Assembly: GCA_965153455.1 (NCBI GenBank)
Contig: OZ234500.1
Location: forward strand, 17,359,579-17,423,578
Direction of reading: 5' to 3'
Source: Sphagnum compactum
Taxonomy: Eukaryota; Bryophyta; Sphagnopsida; Sphagnales
DNA: 64,000 bases
In this document: one piece after another, positions 10,983-24,700 of the stretch
Position numbering within the stretch: position 1 is the first letter of the stretch
Layout: each line of letters starts with the position of its first letter
The notes under the pieces: model-generated
The model's input: the letters and a program-made list of their open reading frames with translations, nothing else
Told to the model about the DNA's origin: nothing
Database searches by the model: none
Position numbers and translations under genes: made by a program

Positions 10983-12804
10983 CCGAAATTGCAACTGAAA
11001 ATGACTTCTGCAGTGACGATGAATACATCTGACATTTTGGAATTTGAACATGAATTTGCATTACAACAAGTATTTTATCAATATAACAATATATTGTTGT
11101 AACAAACATTGACCCTCAAGGGTTACAAATTGAGATCCCAAGTGGATAGGTATTCTTTTTCTACCTTGGGGCCAAGTCAGGGCCATAAAGTGCTGAATTA
11201 CAAAAGTTGCTTTCTTTTTCGGCATTGACTCCTTGTGTAAAAAGGCAACGACTTGACAGCTGATTTCAGTGATTTGAGTTCAACCTTGGCTTTGACTCCA
11301 AGTGTTAAGTGGGCCTAAGGATCCACAGAAGAGGTTGGAGGACATATGCACTCATGAATAAGCACCCCCAGTTTATAATGGGGGGTATTAGCCCAGGCCA
11401 AAAATGGTGACCAACAGTTTTGGAACATAGAAATTTCACGCAGCCAACGGAAAGGTTTAGCATGCACTCAAAGTGCCTTGATTTTTTTTCTTTTAAGTTG
11501 TGGGGGGGGGACTTGGGGGGGATTTTTTTTCATTTATCCTTTGTTCCCAACATGTTCCCTTCAAGCTCCCAATGGGTTCCCTTGAGGTTCCCGATGTGTT
11601 CTATAGGTCCCCACATTTCTACCCCTGCCATTAGACTAGGCGAAAAATGGTGACTATATCACCATATCACACTGACGGACACGTTGCAGGAACTCTGAAT
11701 CTTCAGTTGTGTTTGCGAGCTCCGACAGCTGAAAATTACTGTACTAATGATTGCCGTCCTACAGGAACCTGAGGTGACAGCTGCTGCAGTTGAACGATCC
11801 CCACACCACGTTGTCAACAAAACATGGAGTTGAAATTTATTGTCTCCTTATTCCAAAGGGGAAAACCCCAGGTAAGTGGTGGGTCACGCGCGGCTGTTCC
11901 AATAATGTTCCAGTACCACTCCTGACTAGGCTGTGGAAACAACGTTGTGGTATTACAAAAGCCTTGGCTTTTCCGCTTGCGATGGTATAAGAAGTGACAG
12001 AAGTGTATGTGTGAAGGAGTAGATACGCGGCTCATACACACATGCCGTCTCATGAACAAGCAAATTAGCTGTCGATACAAAGAATTAGACCAAGCTCTAA
12101 TTTCAGAGGTGTATGTTGGGACCGCATGAAATTTGGGATTATTGTTTTTCCGAGTTCACCGAGTATCGGTACACGCCAGAACCTTCTGAAGCGCACACTA
12201 CTGTGAGTTTGCTACTTTTCTTCTAGATAGGTGAGTATCGTGGATGCATCACCCAGTCAGATTGGACAACGACACTTGTAAGAGATTGGACAATGACGAT
12301 TGGAGTTGGAACCGAGGAGGAGGCTGCATATTTGATGCGTCGTGCTTCTTGAAATGAAGTGCAGGTAAAGAAACAACATCTCCCACTTTCAGAGGACTTC
12401 CAAGATTGAACAAGATTGTGAGGTGCTGTTTCAGTTTCTTGTTGCTCAATCCTTGCTCCCATCGCTCAAGTTGGAGCAGAGCTAGTCATCACTTCAATTC
12501 ATACCTCGCACTTTTTATTTTGGTTTCCGATGTGCGCTGAGAGTCTACGATATGTCAAGCGCACAGTATCACAGATTGGATTAGTGTACAAGAACATGGC
12601 ATCTTTTCTCTAGTTGTGTTTGACATATATATATATATATATATGTCGCCCTAATCGACAAGGATTCATTCATGTCGTGAGATCATGAAGTGGTTGCCCT
12701 TAGCCATTTTGGAGAACTTGCTGAGACCTAAGCTTGGAAGTGCAGAATAAATTACAAATACTGACTTCAGAAGTCCTTCTAGGTGTTGTTGCAGAGAGAT
12801 CACC
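10983..12804. other. Intergenic region upstream of the receptor kinase
   Basis: No supportable gene. Short open frames here look random. It contains a G-rich stretch near 11500 and a palindromic (AT)n tract at 12621-12647 (GACAT...ATGTC ends). The last few hundred bases presumably hold the promoter and 5' UTR of the gene starting at 12805; I could not identify a TATA box or transcription start with confidence. Confidence 0.5.
12621..12647. repeat. Palindromic (AT)n microsatellite
   Basis: An uninterrupted AT run flanked by GAC and GTC, giving a perfect palindrome about 160-180 bp upstream of the receptor kinase start codon. Confidence 0.85.
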
Positions 12805-15800
12805 ATGGGTGTCTCAAAGATCACATTTGCCTTCTTACTCTGCCTTTTTGGTTGTATTCACGGAGTATACTCAAACGGGGTGACTTCTGCCGATTTCAGT
12901 GAAAATGATTGTAAGTTTCTCAAGAACTTGCAGGTTATTTTATGTTTTGTGTTGACTTCATGTTTTACATGTATTGTAGTTGATCTTCATTGAATAGAAC
13001 CATATGGCTTTGATATTATGTGCTTAGAAAGTTTGCAACTTAAGCATTTCCCAATTTCATAGATCAAAGTTATATATATCCAAGCTCACATAAATAGGGT
13101 TTATTAATCTGATTTGAGTCTCAACCTTGGGTTTTGATTGGTGGTCCCAGGGTGGGGATTACAAAGCCTATGGCTAGCATGGAAAAACAATACACCCAAC
13201 ACTGCCACAAATTTGGCATTCTGGACATCCGAGCTTGGCACCCCTGTATATCCTTGCTACAATGGTGCCATTCGTTGGCGTGGAGTGTTGTGCACTAGAT
13301 ACCCTTCACCTGGTTGTAACTACACTCAATTCGGACTCAAGAGTTGTAACACATCGACTTGGGTCTTTGCCTTGTAATTATCTCTCAAACTCAAATAATT
13401 TCTGTATTGAGTTCATATGTAAACCATCTATAGACTGATTTATATACCTAATTGTACAACAATAAACATATAGACTAGTGTATCTGAGCTAACAATGGTT
13501 ATAGCTAAAGAAAAGCAGACCAGAATAGACCATCCTTCCACAACAACCCTACATCCTCATATTACATCTCCTTGGCAAGTGAGACCAAGAATAAGAGGAA
13601 ACAAAGAAATTGAATGTCATTACTGTATGTAGGTGGTGAAATGGAAATTTGACATCTTTTGTTTCAACTCCAATATGTAGACCGAAGAAAATCCATTGCT
13701 TTCATCATGTTTATACTATGTACAATTACTTGAGATTTCCAAGCTTTGCTTGCTGAAGACACATTTCATGATCAAGAATGTTGCAAATTTAAGAGGTGAA
13801 GTAATCTTTGGCATGTCCACAATTAGTATGTCATGTTACTTGGTAATGAATGATGTAAGGTTGTTATTAGATATTTGTAGAAGTACGAGATTTTCATAAT
13901 ATGTTGATTGACTATATAATTGATGCAACAGGACATTGAACGATGCATCTATTGCAGGCACATTGCCTTCGGGGATAAGTAATTTGACCTTCCTTTCAGC
14001 TTTGTAAGTACAATACATGCATTTTCACAATGAAGAATCAAAGAAGGTTGCAAAGACTTAGTGACCAAAAATGAGTCATGAATGAATTGCAAATCCTCTT
14101 ACTAGAATGATTTTATTTTTGGTGCAGAACTTTAACAGGAAATCCAAATCTAATGGGTCCTCTTCCTATGGAGCTTGGCAGTTTGCCTCTAAACATCTTG
14201 TAAGCATCATTTACTAATAAAAGCATCCTTGAATCATCTTGCTTTGTTAGCAAGACTAATGTGAGGCAAGTATTATGCTTTGTTCATTGAATGTGGTTTG
14301 TTGGAGATTCATTAGCTTCTCCTTCAACCACATGCATAAATATAATACTATTACAATTTGTTGTTTCAAAATAAATTATGAATTCTAAGCAAGAATGTGG
14401 TGATGAAATGTTATGATCTAATGTAGTGACATATATATTCAACTCACAACTTGCTTCTTTACTTGGCTCTATTAGAGATCTTCACAACAATGGATTCAAT
14501 GGATCTATTCCAACCGAACTTGGGCAACTATCAAACCTTGTCCAATTGTAAGTAATTTGTGAAATGGAAAAAGACAAAATTCCTATGACTTGATCATGAA
14601 CAAGTTTGAACTTATAGCAAATAAGTTTATTTATGTAAGTATAAATAAATAAACATGGTATTATCAAACACAACATGCCCATAATACTTCGGCCCTTTGT
14701 TTTCTTTACAGGGACTTGAGTGGCAATCAATTCATTGGCGATTTTCCAATACAATTTTTGAACACAAGGATGCTCGTAGAATTCAACATTGCAAGCAATC
14801 AACTTCAAGGAACCATTCAATCAAATGCATTTGAAAACTTGACCTCACTTTCCACATTGTAAGAGCCCAATCTTAAACTCTTGTACAAGAAATTTTCAAA
14901 TATGCAATAATGTTTGGTGAGTTACTTGCTAATTATTCAATATTGCCACTGTTGTCTGTTTGAAAAGTATATGCAATAGGGGGAATTTGACTTTCGTATT
15001 ATGATCTTGTTTTTTAATTTTTATATTTCCTCCATCATATTGTTAATGACATTCCACTTTTATATATGTTATAGGGACCTATCTGACAACAGATTCACAG
15101 GCTCATTCCCAAATGTTTCCTTTCTGTACAACTTGAATTACTTGTAAGCTTTACTTCATGTACCCACATGTTCTAATTTATTGTTTGAAATTGTATGGTC
15201 AATTCTATTTTTCTTTCCAATTTTTGAGAATTTTTATTGTTGGAATGTTAAAAGGTTATAAAACTAATTTATTTACTAATTTTCTAAATGTTGAATTTGG
15301 TTACCAAATTTGGATAGATTGTATGTATGGAGCACCTCAATGTTTAGTGCTTGTCTTATAATTAACATAGGTGTTTATAGTCTAGGTAGAATGCTTACTA
15401 CCATTAACTATACATGTTCATCAACTAGTTGATGGTGATCATTAGTATGATACATTTCCTATAATGGACCTTAAGAACCACAATTTGTCTATCAAAAATT
15501 TGAAAATGTGGATATATTTAACACATAGTAGTTTGTTGCAGAAATTTAAGCTATAATAAATTTACAGAATTATCGCAACTCTCAGAGATTCTCAGCAACA
15601 AGCTTCCCACAAATCTTACAGTCCTGGATATTTCAGGCTTAAATATAATTGGTGCTCCTTTTCCTATTGGGACAACTTTTCGATCCATGCTTTTCGAACA
15701 ACTGTGAGTCCCATTTTTCATCGAAATGTAGTTTATGGGTGTCGAACCCATGATTGAGGTAGTTGGTTGTTGATCAAGAGATTCGATATATGTCTTTTGG

Positions 15801-18800
15801 AGATTTTTTAAATGAAATAGAATTTTTAAATGAGGAAAATATTATAACCAAAAAATAATGTCCATATACTTTTATTTTTGTATTTGTGCCCAAAAAAAAT
15901 TCAATTTTATCAAATAATTTATAATAGCATTTGTTTATGCACATGTTAGTGTGTAATGTATAATATAAACATCTTGCTAGCTAGTCATATGAAATTGTAA
16001 TCTATTTTACAACCATGGATGCCTCATTGTAATCACCCATTCTAAAAATCATACAAGTACAAAAGCTAAGATTATGTTGACCTCCAACTAACAAATACAA
16101 AAGGAACTAGTAAAATTTCATAATATGGTCTCCAAGTATCTCGTTATAATATCTTTAACATTGTGGAAATACAATAACTTGTTGCATTTTTTAATTTGTT
16201 ATTAATTTGTTATTTTATTTGCTTGCAGGTACCTTGATAATCTGAATATAAATGGAACCTTGGACATCACAAATATGCAAACTATTCTCCAATTTTCATT
16301 AATTGAAAATTACAATCTTCAAGGAATACAAGTATTGAGTTTGAGGAACAATGACATCACAAATGTTATTTATAACGAATCACTTTTAGCTGAACGACGT
16401 GTTATTGTCTAGTAAGTCCATCTTCATCCTTTTGCAAATTATCTATTGATGTTATTTCAATTTACTTAGTTTTAGTTTTTTTCTTTTTTCATATGGAGTA
16501 TGTATGAGTGATCATGCTATCTAGTACAAAAAGTTAACAACCTTCTATTTTAATTTAATTTTATGTTAATGAATACATTTTTGCATCATAATCAAAATAA
16601 ATAAAATTCAATTAATCTAAGGAGGTTCAAAGAATCATGGGATGGGTCCTTTGACTTTCAATTTATTACAAAAAATTCAAATGCTAACATTTGATAAACA
16701 CAATTATAACTATGTCTAAATAATACAACAAAGCCTCTCAAGATAGAACAACCTACATTGTACATGAAATCAACAAAACATTGATACTATAAATTTTGTA
16801 TTTGAGTAGGCACACAAATTCCATCATGAACATAAAGTCTACTTTTATATTGTTCCACCACCTTTGTATATATTTGTATTCTAGCTTGTCAAACAATGCC
16901 TTTTGTTTTGTTATTGACATGGAAATATTTTACAATTTTTTTGCTTGGATGGTTGAAGTTGAAGTTAATTGTTTTGTAGGAATATAACAATTACTTTTAT
17001 CTTGGACTTTCTTTTTTTTCTAGACATGAACGCTTATGAATGTTGAAACATTGATAGATTTGCTATATAGAAAATTTTATTTGTAATCTAAAATGAATTG
17101 CCTTATATAATTAATGAAGATCCTAAGCAAATTGGAATCCAATAAAGACCACAAGTTCTTATTGGATCTCTGAACACTACTTGCAAGTTTTACTTTGCCA
17201 CATAATCTCATTCCACATGTTTATACCACATAGATATAATAAATGATAACATAAGGTTTAGCATGAACACACTAGTGATCTATTTTTGGGGTGAAATTTT
17301 GCCCCAAAAAATGGGCTATTGATAAGTACGAAGGTTTTTGTTTGGGGGGGCGGGGCAAATGGCCCTTACTTTGTCTCCACATTATGAGGAAAAGCTTTTT
17401 GAAGTTGCCATTTAAAAAAACTAAGTTGTAGCATGTCACCAAATTAAAGTGTGAAACCTAAACTTTTGTATTGTCTTCTCTAACATGTAACCAAATTTGT
17501 TTAATTCCTCTCGAGGATGATCACCAACCTACCTACCTCACAAATTTGAAAAAAACAGACATCGGAAAACACACACACACATTATACTAATGTATTACCT
17601 TAGATTTTTTTTTATCAGAATTTTTTTTTGTATGTATTTAACATCTTCAATCCATATATTATCTATTCAAAAGCAAAGTCTTGATACTTACCTTGTTGAT
17701 GATGTATAATGCCTACTTGAAATATAATCCATTGTCGATTATATTTGTTGCAATTTCTATTTATATACTTATATTTTAATGATTAAATATTCAAAATTAA
17801 AGATCTTACCATTGGTTTCTTATTTGAATAAACTCAAATAATATCCACCATGTAACTACTTGGGTGTAAATTATAACTACATAAATAAATATTGGTGGAA
17901 TATAAACACTTTAATACATTCACTATTATGCCTTTTTAACATGCTTGAAAAAGAGATGAATTTAGTGAAGATATTTATTTTCTTGTTGGGAAATGATTGA
18001 CACAATCCAAATAATACATTTGATAGTGATATAAACCTTGTTAGTACCAAATTAAAATGATTCATTATTTTTCAATGTTACTCTTTCTTTAAACATGTAT
18101 GAATGGAGTCAAATTGCCTTGATTTGAATCCAATTTGACTTCCATTTGTTCTAAAATCTAGATGAAATTATAACTATTTAGGATTTTTACCATGTTAAAT
18201 CCTATAGATGATTGTGTGGCTAGAAATGTTGTTTGATTCAAATTTACATTGTACAAAAACAATTTTCAAGTTGAAAGGACTTAGTAGTTGGTGCAAGAAT
18301 TCAATTTTCAACTTTAAAAAAATTGAACTATTTCTTCCTCAGTAATGTTCAAATATGATATTCCTTTAGTTTTTCAATTTGATTATTCATCATTATTAAT
18401 TTATGTATTTAGAACTAGATCAAAGCCTTGTGTTGTTTCAAGGATGATATTTCCGTATGATTATAACATGATATGATTTTGTAAAACCAACAAATGTATT
18501 CTAACTATTTAGATGTTAATGTGCTACAGTCTCCAAGGCAATCCCTATTGTCAAGGTTCACTTTTGAAAGATTATGGAAAAATGTGTTTTTGTGCACAAT
18601 ATTGCATTTTACCAAGTGAGTAGTTCAAGAACATTTATTGACCATTAATTGAAATTATTGGGTGTTGTATTGAATTACAAATGAAAGGACTATAATCAAC
18701 TTTTGCATTATAGTTAAAGAGGTTTCATAGGAAGTCAATTGCACGGTTTTGAATCCTCCATACATTATGACATGTGGCACAAGTGACCAAGTATTGCATT

Positions 18801-21753
18801 AAGATCTTCTAGTTCATTATTAAATAAAATCTTAGATTACTTCTACTCAAGATTGAATATTTATATTAAAAGGATTTGAACATCTTGCTTCCCTATTGTT
18901 ATGTATTTCAATATCACCTATTGAATCTATAAGTATAATTATTCAAGTTTGACAATTGTGATCATAATATGGAATTTAAATTCCATGTATCAAATAGAAT
19001 TGTATACGATTTTTTTGTTTAATGCCAAACTGATTATTTTGGTGACGCATTGTAGGTTCCTCCAATAAAAGTGATTGGAAGGTCATTGTGATTTCTACAA
19101 CCATTTCTGGATTTCTACTAGGAATAATAACCCTTGTCTTGGGTATTATGCTTCACCGCAGTAAAACACATGTGCACGTTCTCTTGAAAAGTAAGGATCC
19201 TTGGCTCCCTTTCCATATATTATCTATTAACTTTAAGGTGTTGGAAAACATTAATTATTTATTTAAATATGAATTAATGCAATGGATTGACTTACAAATT
19301 TCATATCAAATCATTTAGAAAGAATGTTCAAGCAATGAGACTTATACACAAGCTTATGAAGTATTGCCAATATCTTTTACTTGCAGATATCAAAGAGTTG
19401 GATATCAAGGCAAAACGGTTTGAATATAATGAACTTCGTATTGCTACCAAAAACTTTGCTAAAGAAAGAAAGTTGGGAGCAGGAGCATACGGTGTTGTTT
19501 ACAAGGTAATTAAATTCAATGTAATTGGTTTCCAAAAGGCACACATACATGTTGCACTACTAGGAATTTGCGTTTATAATACTAAATTAAAACACATTAT
19601 TTAAGACTATCTTTGTAACCACATTTATTATGAATCATAATGACAAGGAATAAAATCCCAATAGCATTATTATATATCTATTTGATTTCTTTTATAAATT
19701 TGATCAACAAGCAATGTGTTTGAAGTGAGGTGATCATTGAATACAAATGTTATGTATTTGAATAAGGAATAATATTTCTAAAGCCTTGACAACATTATTA
19801 ATAATTATTAACCTTTGTCAATATTTAATGACAAATCACCTTGATTTTGGCTCATCTACAATGTAGGGAATTTTAGCAAATAACATCGAAGTGGCTGTGA
19901 AACAACTATTTATAAAGACAAGACAAGGTAGTGATGATTTTCTCAATGAGATCCTCCTAATTTCAAATCTGCAACATCGTAATCTAACGACATTACAAGG
20001 CTATTGCCTTCATGGAAAGGAGATGTTATTGGTTTATGAATTTGTTGATTTTTGCGATTTGGAAAAATTTCTATTTGGTAAGCATTTTCACAATTGGTGT
20101 TTATTTATAAGTTGAAATATTTGGGTTGTTCAAAATTTGAGATTACATCAAATCAACCATGTATGGCATTGTGGTTATTAAATACTTTCTTACTACATCA
20201 ATGCGTGAAGGATTAATCTAGAGTATATAAGAACAAGTTTATTTATATAAATTTGCAATTTATAACCTAAATTTAATAATATGCGTTTTGATCCTTATGC
20301 AGATACAAGTGGTGCATATTTGTGCCAAGTTATGAATTGGTCGACACGAATGAAAATATGTTTAGGGGTGGCCCAAGGCTTGTATTATCTACACATGTCA
20401 TCTCAAACTAGAATCATCCATCGTGATATTAAAGCAAGCAACATTCTATTGGATAAATATTTGAATCCAAAAATTGCAGACTTTGGTTTAGCAAGACCAA
20501 TACGAGATGGAAGAACTGAAATCATGACCCAACAATGTGTTGGTACAATGTATGTAAATCAAATCCCAATCCAATTTGGTTTTTTAAGATGAAATTAGTA
20601 CTTGTCTGTTTGCATGATATGATCTATCATTTTGCAAATAATATGAAAATGAAATTAATGCAAACTATTGGATCAATTCATATTTCTAATTGTTAACAAT
20701 ACATATATTTTTAACCAATGAATTTCATAAGGAAATGAAAAAGATAATCTACTATTTATATGTATATTCATTTGATAAAAAACCATTAGTATTTTTATTA
20801 ATAAATGCATATAAACATAGATGTAAAATAGCTCAAAAAATTGTACATCTTGTAATTTCAATACTAACCTTATTACACAACTTCATATATGTTTTTGCAG
20901 TGGTTATTTAGCACCTGAATACATGCTTTATGGCCAATTGAGTGATAAAGCTGATGTCTATAGCTTTGGCGTTTTACTTCTTGAAACCATAAGTGGGAAA
21001 AAAAATCAAGATCCCACTCAATTTAAAGATGAAATATATTTGCCAACACGAGTATGTGATCACTTTCTTTGCTTTTTGGATTTTGATATAATTTGCATTA
21101 TGTAAAAGCATTCTTGAATAAAAAACATTAATACAATGTTTTAAAGTAATTAAACAATACAACATTTAAAATAGCTTTAAAATCTCATTGAAGAATAGTT
21201 ATTACACAATAACTAATCAACCTAAATTTGCTTTAATATAAATTGGTTTTGGCATTATTATTATAAATAGCATTGTAATGGAACTTCCATTCATGTGGTT
21301 GTTGACAATATCAAGGAAGATCCAATATTTGGTTAAGGCAAAGACATGGACACTAGAATGGGATAAAATATAACAAGACTTAATTGTTTTTATTTTTTGT
21401 AGGCATGGAAATTGCATATGGAGAATAGACTTATGGATCTCGTTGACCCAAGACTTCAATTCAACAATAATGAGTTCTTTGAAGTGCAACGTGTATTGGA
21501 AACTGCCATTCTATGTGTGCAAATTTCTCCAGAAAAACGTCCAACCATGTTCCGTGTAATGGCAATGTTGGTGGGAGATGCAACTATTGTAATTTCTAAT
21601 GAAGAAGGTAATGAGTGGCCAAACTTCCAACCAAACAAATCTAGTGACCAAGATCCCTTTCTTGATCTTCAATCAACATTAATTTCAAGTACAATAGGAC
21701 ACCTTGCAAATGAGACTACTAATGTTGAGCTTAGTACATTCCACACACAATAG
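12805..21753 (+). CDS. LRR receptor-like serine/threonine kinase, 16 exons
   Basis: Predicted plasma-membrane receptor kinase of 801 aa. Exons by splice sites and frame: 12805-12910, 13151-13373, 13932-14003, 14128-14199, 14476-14547, 14712-14858, 15075-15143, 15542-15703, 16229-16411, 18530-18615, 19056-19190, 19387-19505, 19867-20077, 20303-20549, 20901-21051, 21403-21753. All introns are GT-AG and the frame stays open. Residues 1-24 are a signal peptide, followed by a Cys-containing LRR cap, LRRs in 69-72-nt exon modules, a transmembrane helix at about 407-430 and a kinase domain from about 462. Catalytic residues are intact: glycine loop [11 protein letters not shown] (472-482), Lys494 in VAVK, Asp594 in HRDIK, Asp612 in DFG, and APE at 639-641. 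The start ATG lies in a good context (tcaccATGG). No malectin domain is seen. The ligand is unknown. The ectodomain resembles LRR-VIII-1 kinases, while the catalytic domain looks closer to LRR-VIII-2/CRK types. Confidence 0.9.
16412..18529 (+). other. Large intron 9 of the receptor kinase gene
   Basis: The 2.1-kb intron is several times longer than the others in this gene. It separates the LRR exons from the juxtamembrane exon. It is A+T-rich, with a C/G-rich patch near 17290-17370 that could be an old repeat. I see no gene or clear transposon in it. Confidence 0.7.
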
Positions 21754-24700
21754 CCTAGTCCAATTTTGGGGTAAAAACATTTCATAAAAACCATTACAAC
21801 TTAATTTTACATATTTTTAGGTAGAAAATTACTTGAATTTATTGAGATTGTGTGAGATATTTATAGTATAACAATAATTATTATATCATTATAATATTTG
21901 AATGAATTTGAAATGAATATAAAATAGATTTGAAAACATTTACTAAGGACTATAACTTTTTTAACACAATTCATGCAATGTAATTAATGTAGAGATGGAT
22001 TGAATAGTGAATCATGTAGTATATCATATTAGCATGTTTGTATTGTTTCATAATTGGAATGGACTACCATAGCATGTATCATTGGCTACTTTGAGCTTAT
22101 AAATTCACATTTTGATCCTAGGAGTCAACATTGTTGCTTTTGAAAGGACTTGTGGAAGGTTTTTTTTTAAGTAGCTTGTAAATATCTTTTTAAAAGTCCA
22201 CAATTTTTCATTAAAGGGAGTTAATATATGCTTCAAAAATTTGTGTTGCATCTAGTTAACCAAGTTTGTACAAATTTATTCATAGTGGATCTATTTTTCA
22301 ATTTTTTTTTATGTCAAAGTATTAGAGGCCTTAGTTACAACTTTAGCTAAACTTTGGAATGTCCTTATTTTCTTTTAAATGAGTATTTTTATTTCAATCT
22401 TTAATTTATATGTTTATGTATATATGAGCATAAAGAACCTAGAGAATTATTTTATTTTATTTGGTTAAATAAAATCAAATACAATTTTAAAATTCAAACA
22501 TACTTTTTAAAAATCATTACTTAAAAGCAAACTAGATGGTGCCAATGTTTTTGTTTTCAATTTTGTGATGTAACCAAAGTGACGATCATCCATAAGTTGA
22601 TTTAACACATGAAAGGAAAAAAATTGAACATCCATATATGTTATTGGCTACGTACTTGAACCATGTATAGAAATTTGGCAATTTTTCAGATTTAAATATT
22701 ATTTTTGAAACTTGTGGTGGTGAAAAAATTCCTAAATTTTGCACCAAAAAAAGGTTGGATGAAGCCCATGCTTAAATGCCTTAAAGAAAACTTGTTTCAT
22801 ACATCACATTTGTTTGATTTCATTTTTATATGTAATTGGATATTTAAACTATATTTTTAATTATTAAGAAAGATAAGTATTCAACAATAATGAGAAAGTT
22901 GTGTAGTACACATTAAATGTTATTTTAATAAGGCATAAATTGAATCATTTGGAATACACAAAGAAAGTAAAAAGTTGTTTATTATTTTGAAAAGACACAT
23001 ACACATATGCTTAGGGTATTTATATAGTTATTATTTCATAGATTTGAATGTTGAGAAAATGAGTTGATGGTCTATTTCCAATTACTTTTTGCAAACATGC
23101 AATCATGCTAGGAATAAAAGCATATGAGACAATTGTACGTCATAAAATGGTTGAAGTAGAAATACAACCATGTGATGTTGTTTATGAATATGTGATGCAT
23201 GTTTTGGGAGTCCAAATTACGCAATTAATGTGCTTATTAAACATTAAAGTATGTTCAAGTGTTTGAATTGCAACGTTGATCAAAATTATTTTTGACTATT
23301 TTATTGGTCCAAATGAAATGCCAATTAAGATTGTTCCAAAAATCTCTTAATGCAAAGCATGGAATGGTACAAATTTCACTTGTGATGATTATTTTTTCAA
23401 TGATCAACAAGGGTGGGAAGTAATTAAGTAACTTCAATACTTCAAATGTGGGCACATGTCTAAACAACATATTTGGACCATTGAAATTTTGAGTCAACTT
23501 TGCCAACAATATTTACTTTGGTGAATCTTTGTTAGGTTTTTCATGTCCCCAATCTAGGCATATGCAAACTTGACAATCTTCTTCCCATATAAGGTAAATC
23601 TTCTCTAATCCCCATGTTATTCACAACAAGGCAAGTTTTCCTATAATTATTGCTTGAAATTGCCCAATTTGTTTTGAAGGTGTTAACCCCGTTTATAATT
23701 ACATGTGAACTATGGTTGGGTTAGTCAATTGGTTTTACTTTAAGGGTGAATCTTGTCATTTTGAACCATCTTAAAGGCAATACAATTAGCAAAGTGGTTA
23801 AGAAAGTTCATTTTTGGCCTTGCCTTCATAAGTAAGGATATTGCAACAAGGACCATAAAATATATAAGTAGTTTCAATGTATTTTGGCTTGTATATAGTA
23901 GGGTGTCTCTTTTACAATCTCATGATTCAAACTTATTCAAAATTTGACAAATGTAAGGCAAGATTGTCATATGAATGAAAATACATTACTCATTTTTAAC
24001 ATGGCATTCATCCATTGTGAATGTGAAATTGCAAGCTATAAATACACAAGTTGTGTCTAATTATATGCATCATATTACATTCTTTTTTTCAATTGTCTCT
24101 TCTTAAGGTTTTATGTTGGGAAGCACCTAAATAGAATGCCAATAACGCTATAGTAACAACAATAGCACTAATGGGTATGTTTTTTGATGTGCTTACTTGT
24201 TGCACTTTCAAGTGAAAGAATGTTATTATAAGGACACTTTAATAGTTTAGAGAACCCAAGAATGTTTTTGGAGTTTTTGTTTTCGTTGTTTTTAGCATGT
24301 TCATATTTCTTGAGGTATGATCTTATGTTTGATCTATTGAACCTCCTTTTGAGATTTATGGTTTCATGAATTGAAATAGTTTTTTTGCCATTTTTGTGTC
24401 CTTCACTTTGTTTCTCTATTTTATTTTGCCCAATCCCCCTTAACACTTATCTTAAAAGAAATTTGTTTCCTAGCCTCCAAAATGATGATTTAAAATAATG
24501 CACTGAGTTGAATTTTAAAATTTTAGGTTTTGGGGAAAGGAATCAAAAGAAAAAGTGCAAATTAATTTATGTGCATCATCATGATGTGTAGTAACAACCT
24601 CAAGAAGAAATGTTAAGGGTATATTGTCTCATGGTCTTGACATCTTGGCATCCTAATCAAGTAGTATAACTTGTTCTATGGATGAGATCCATAGTTTTAG

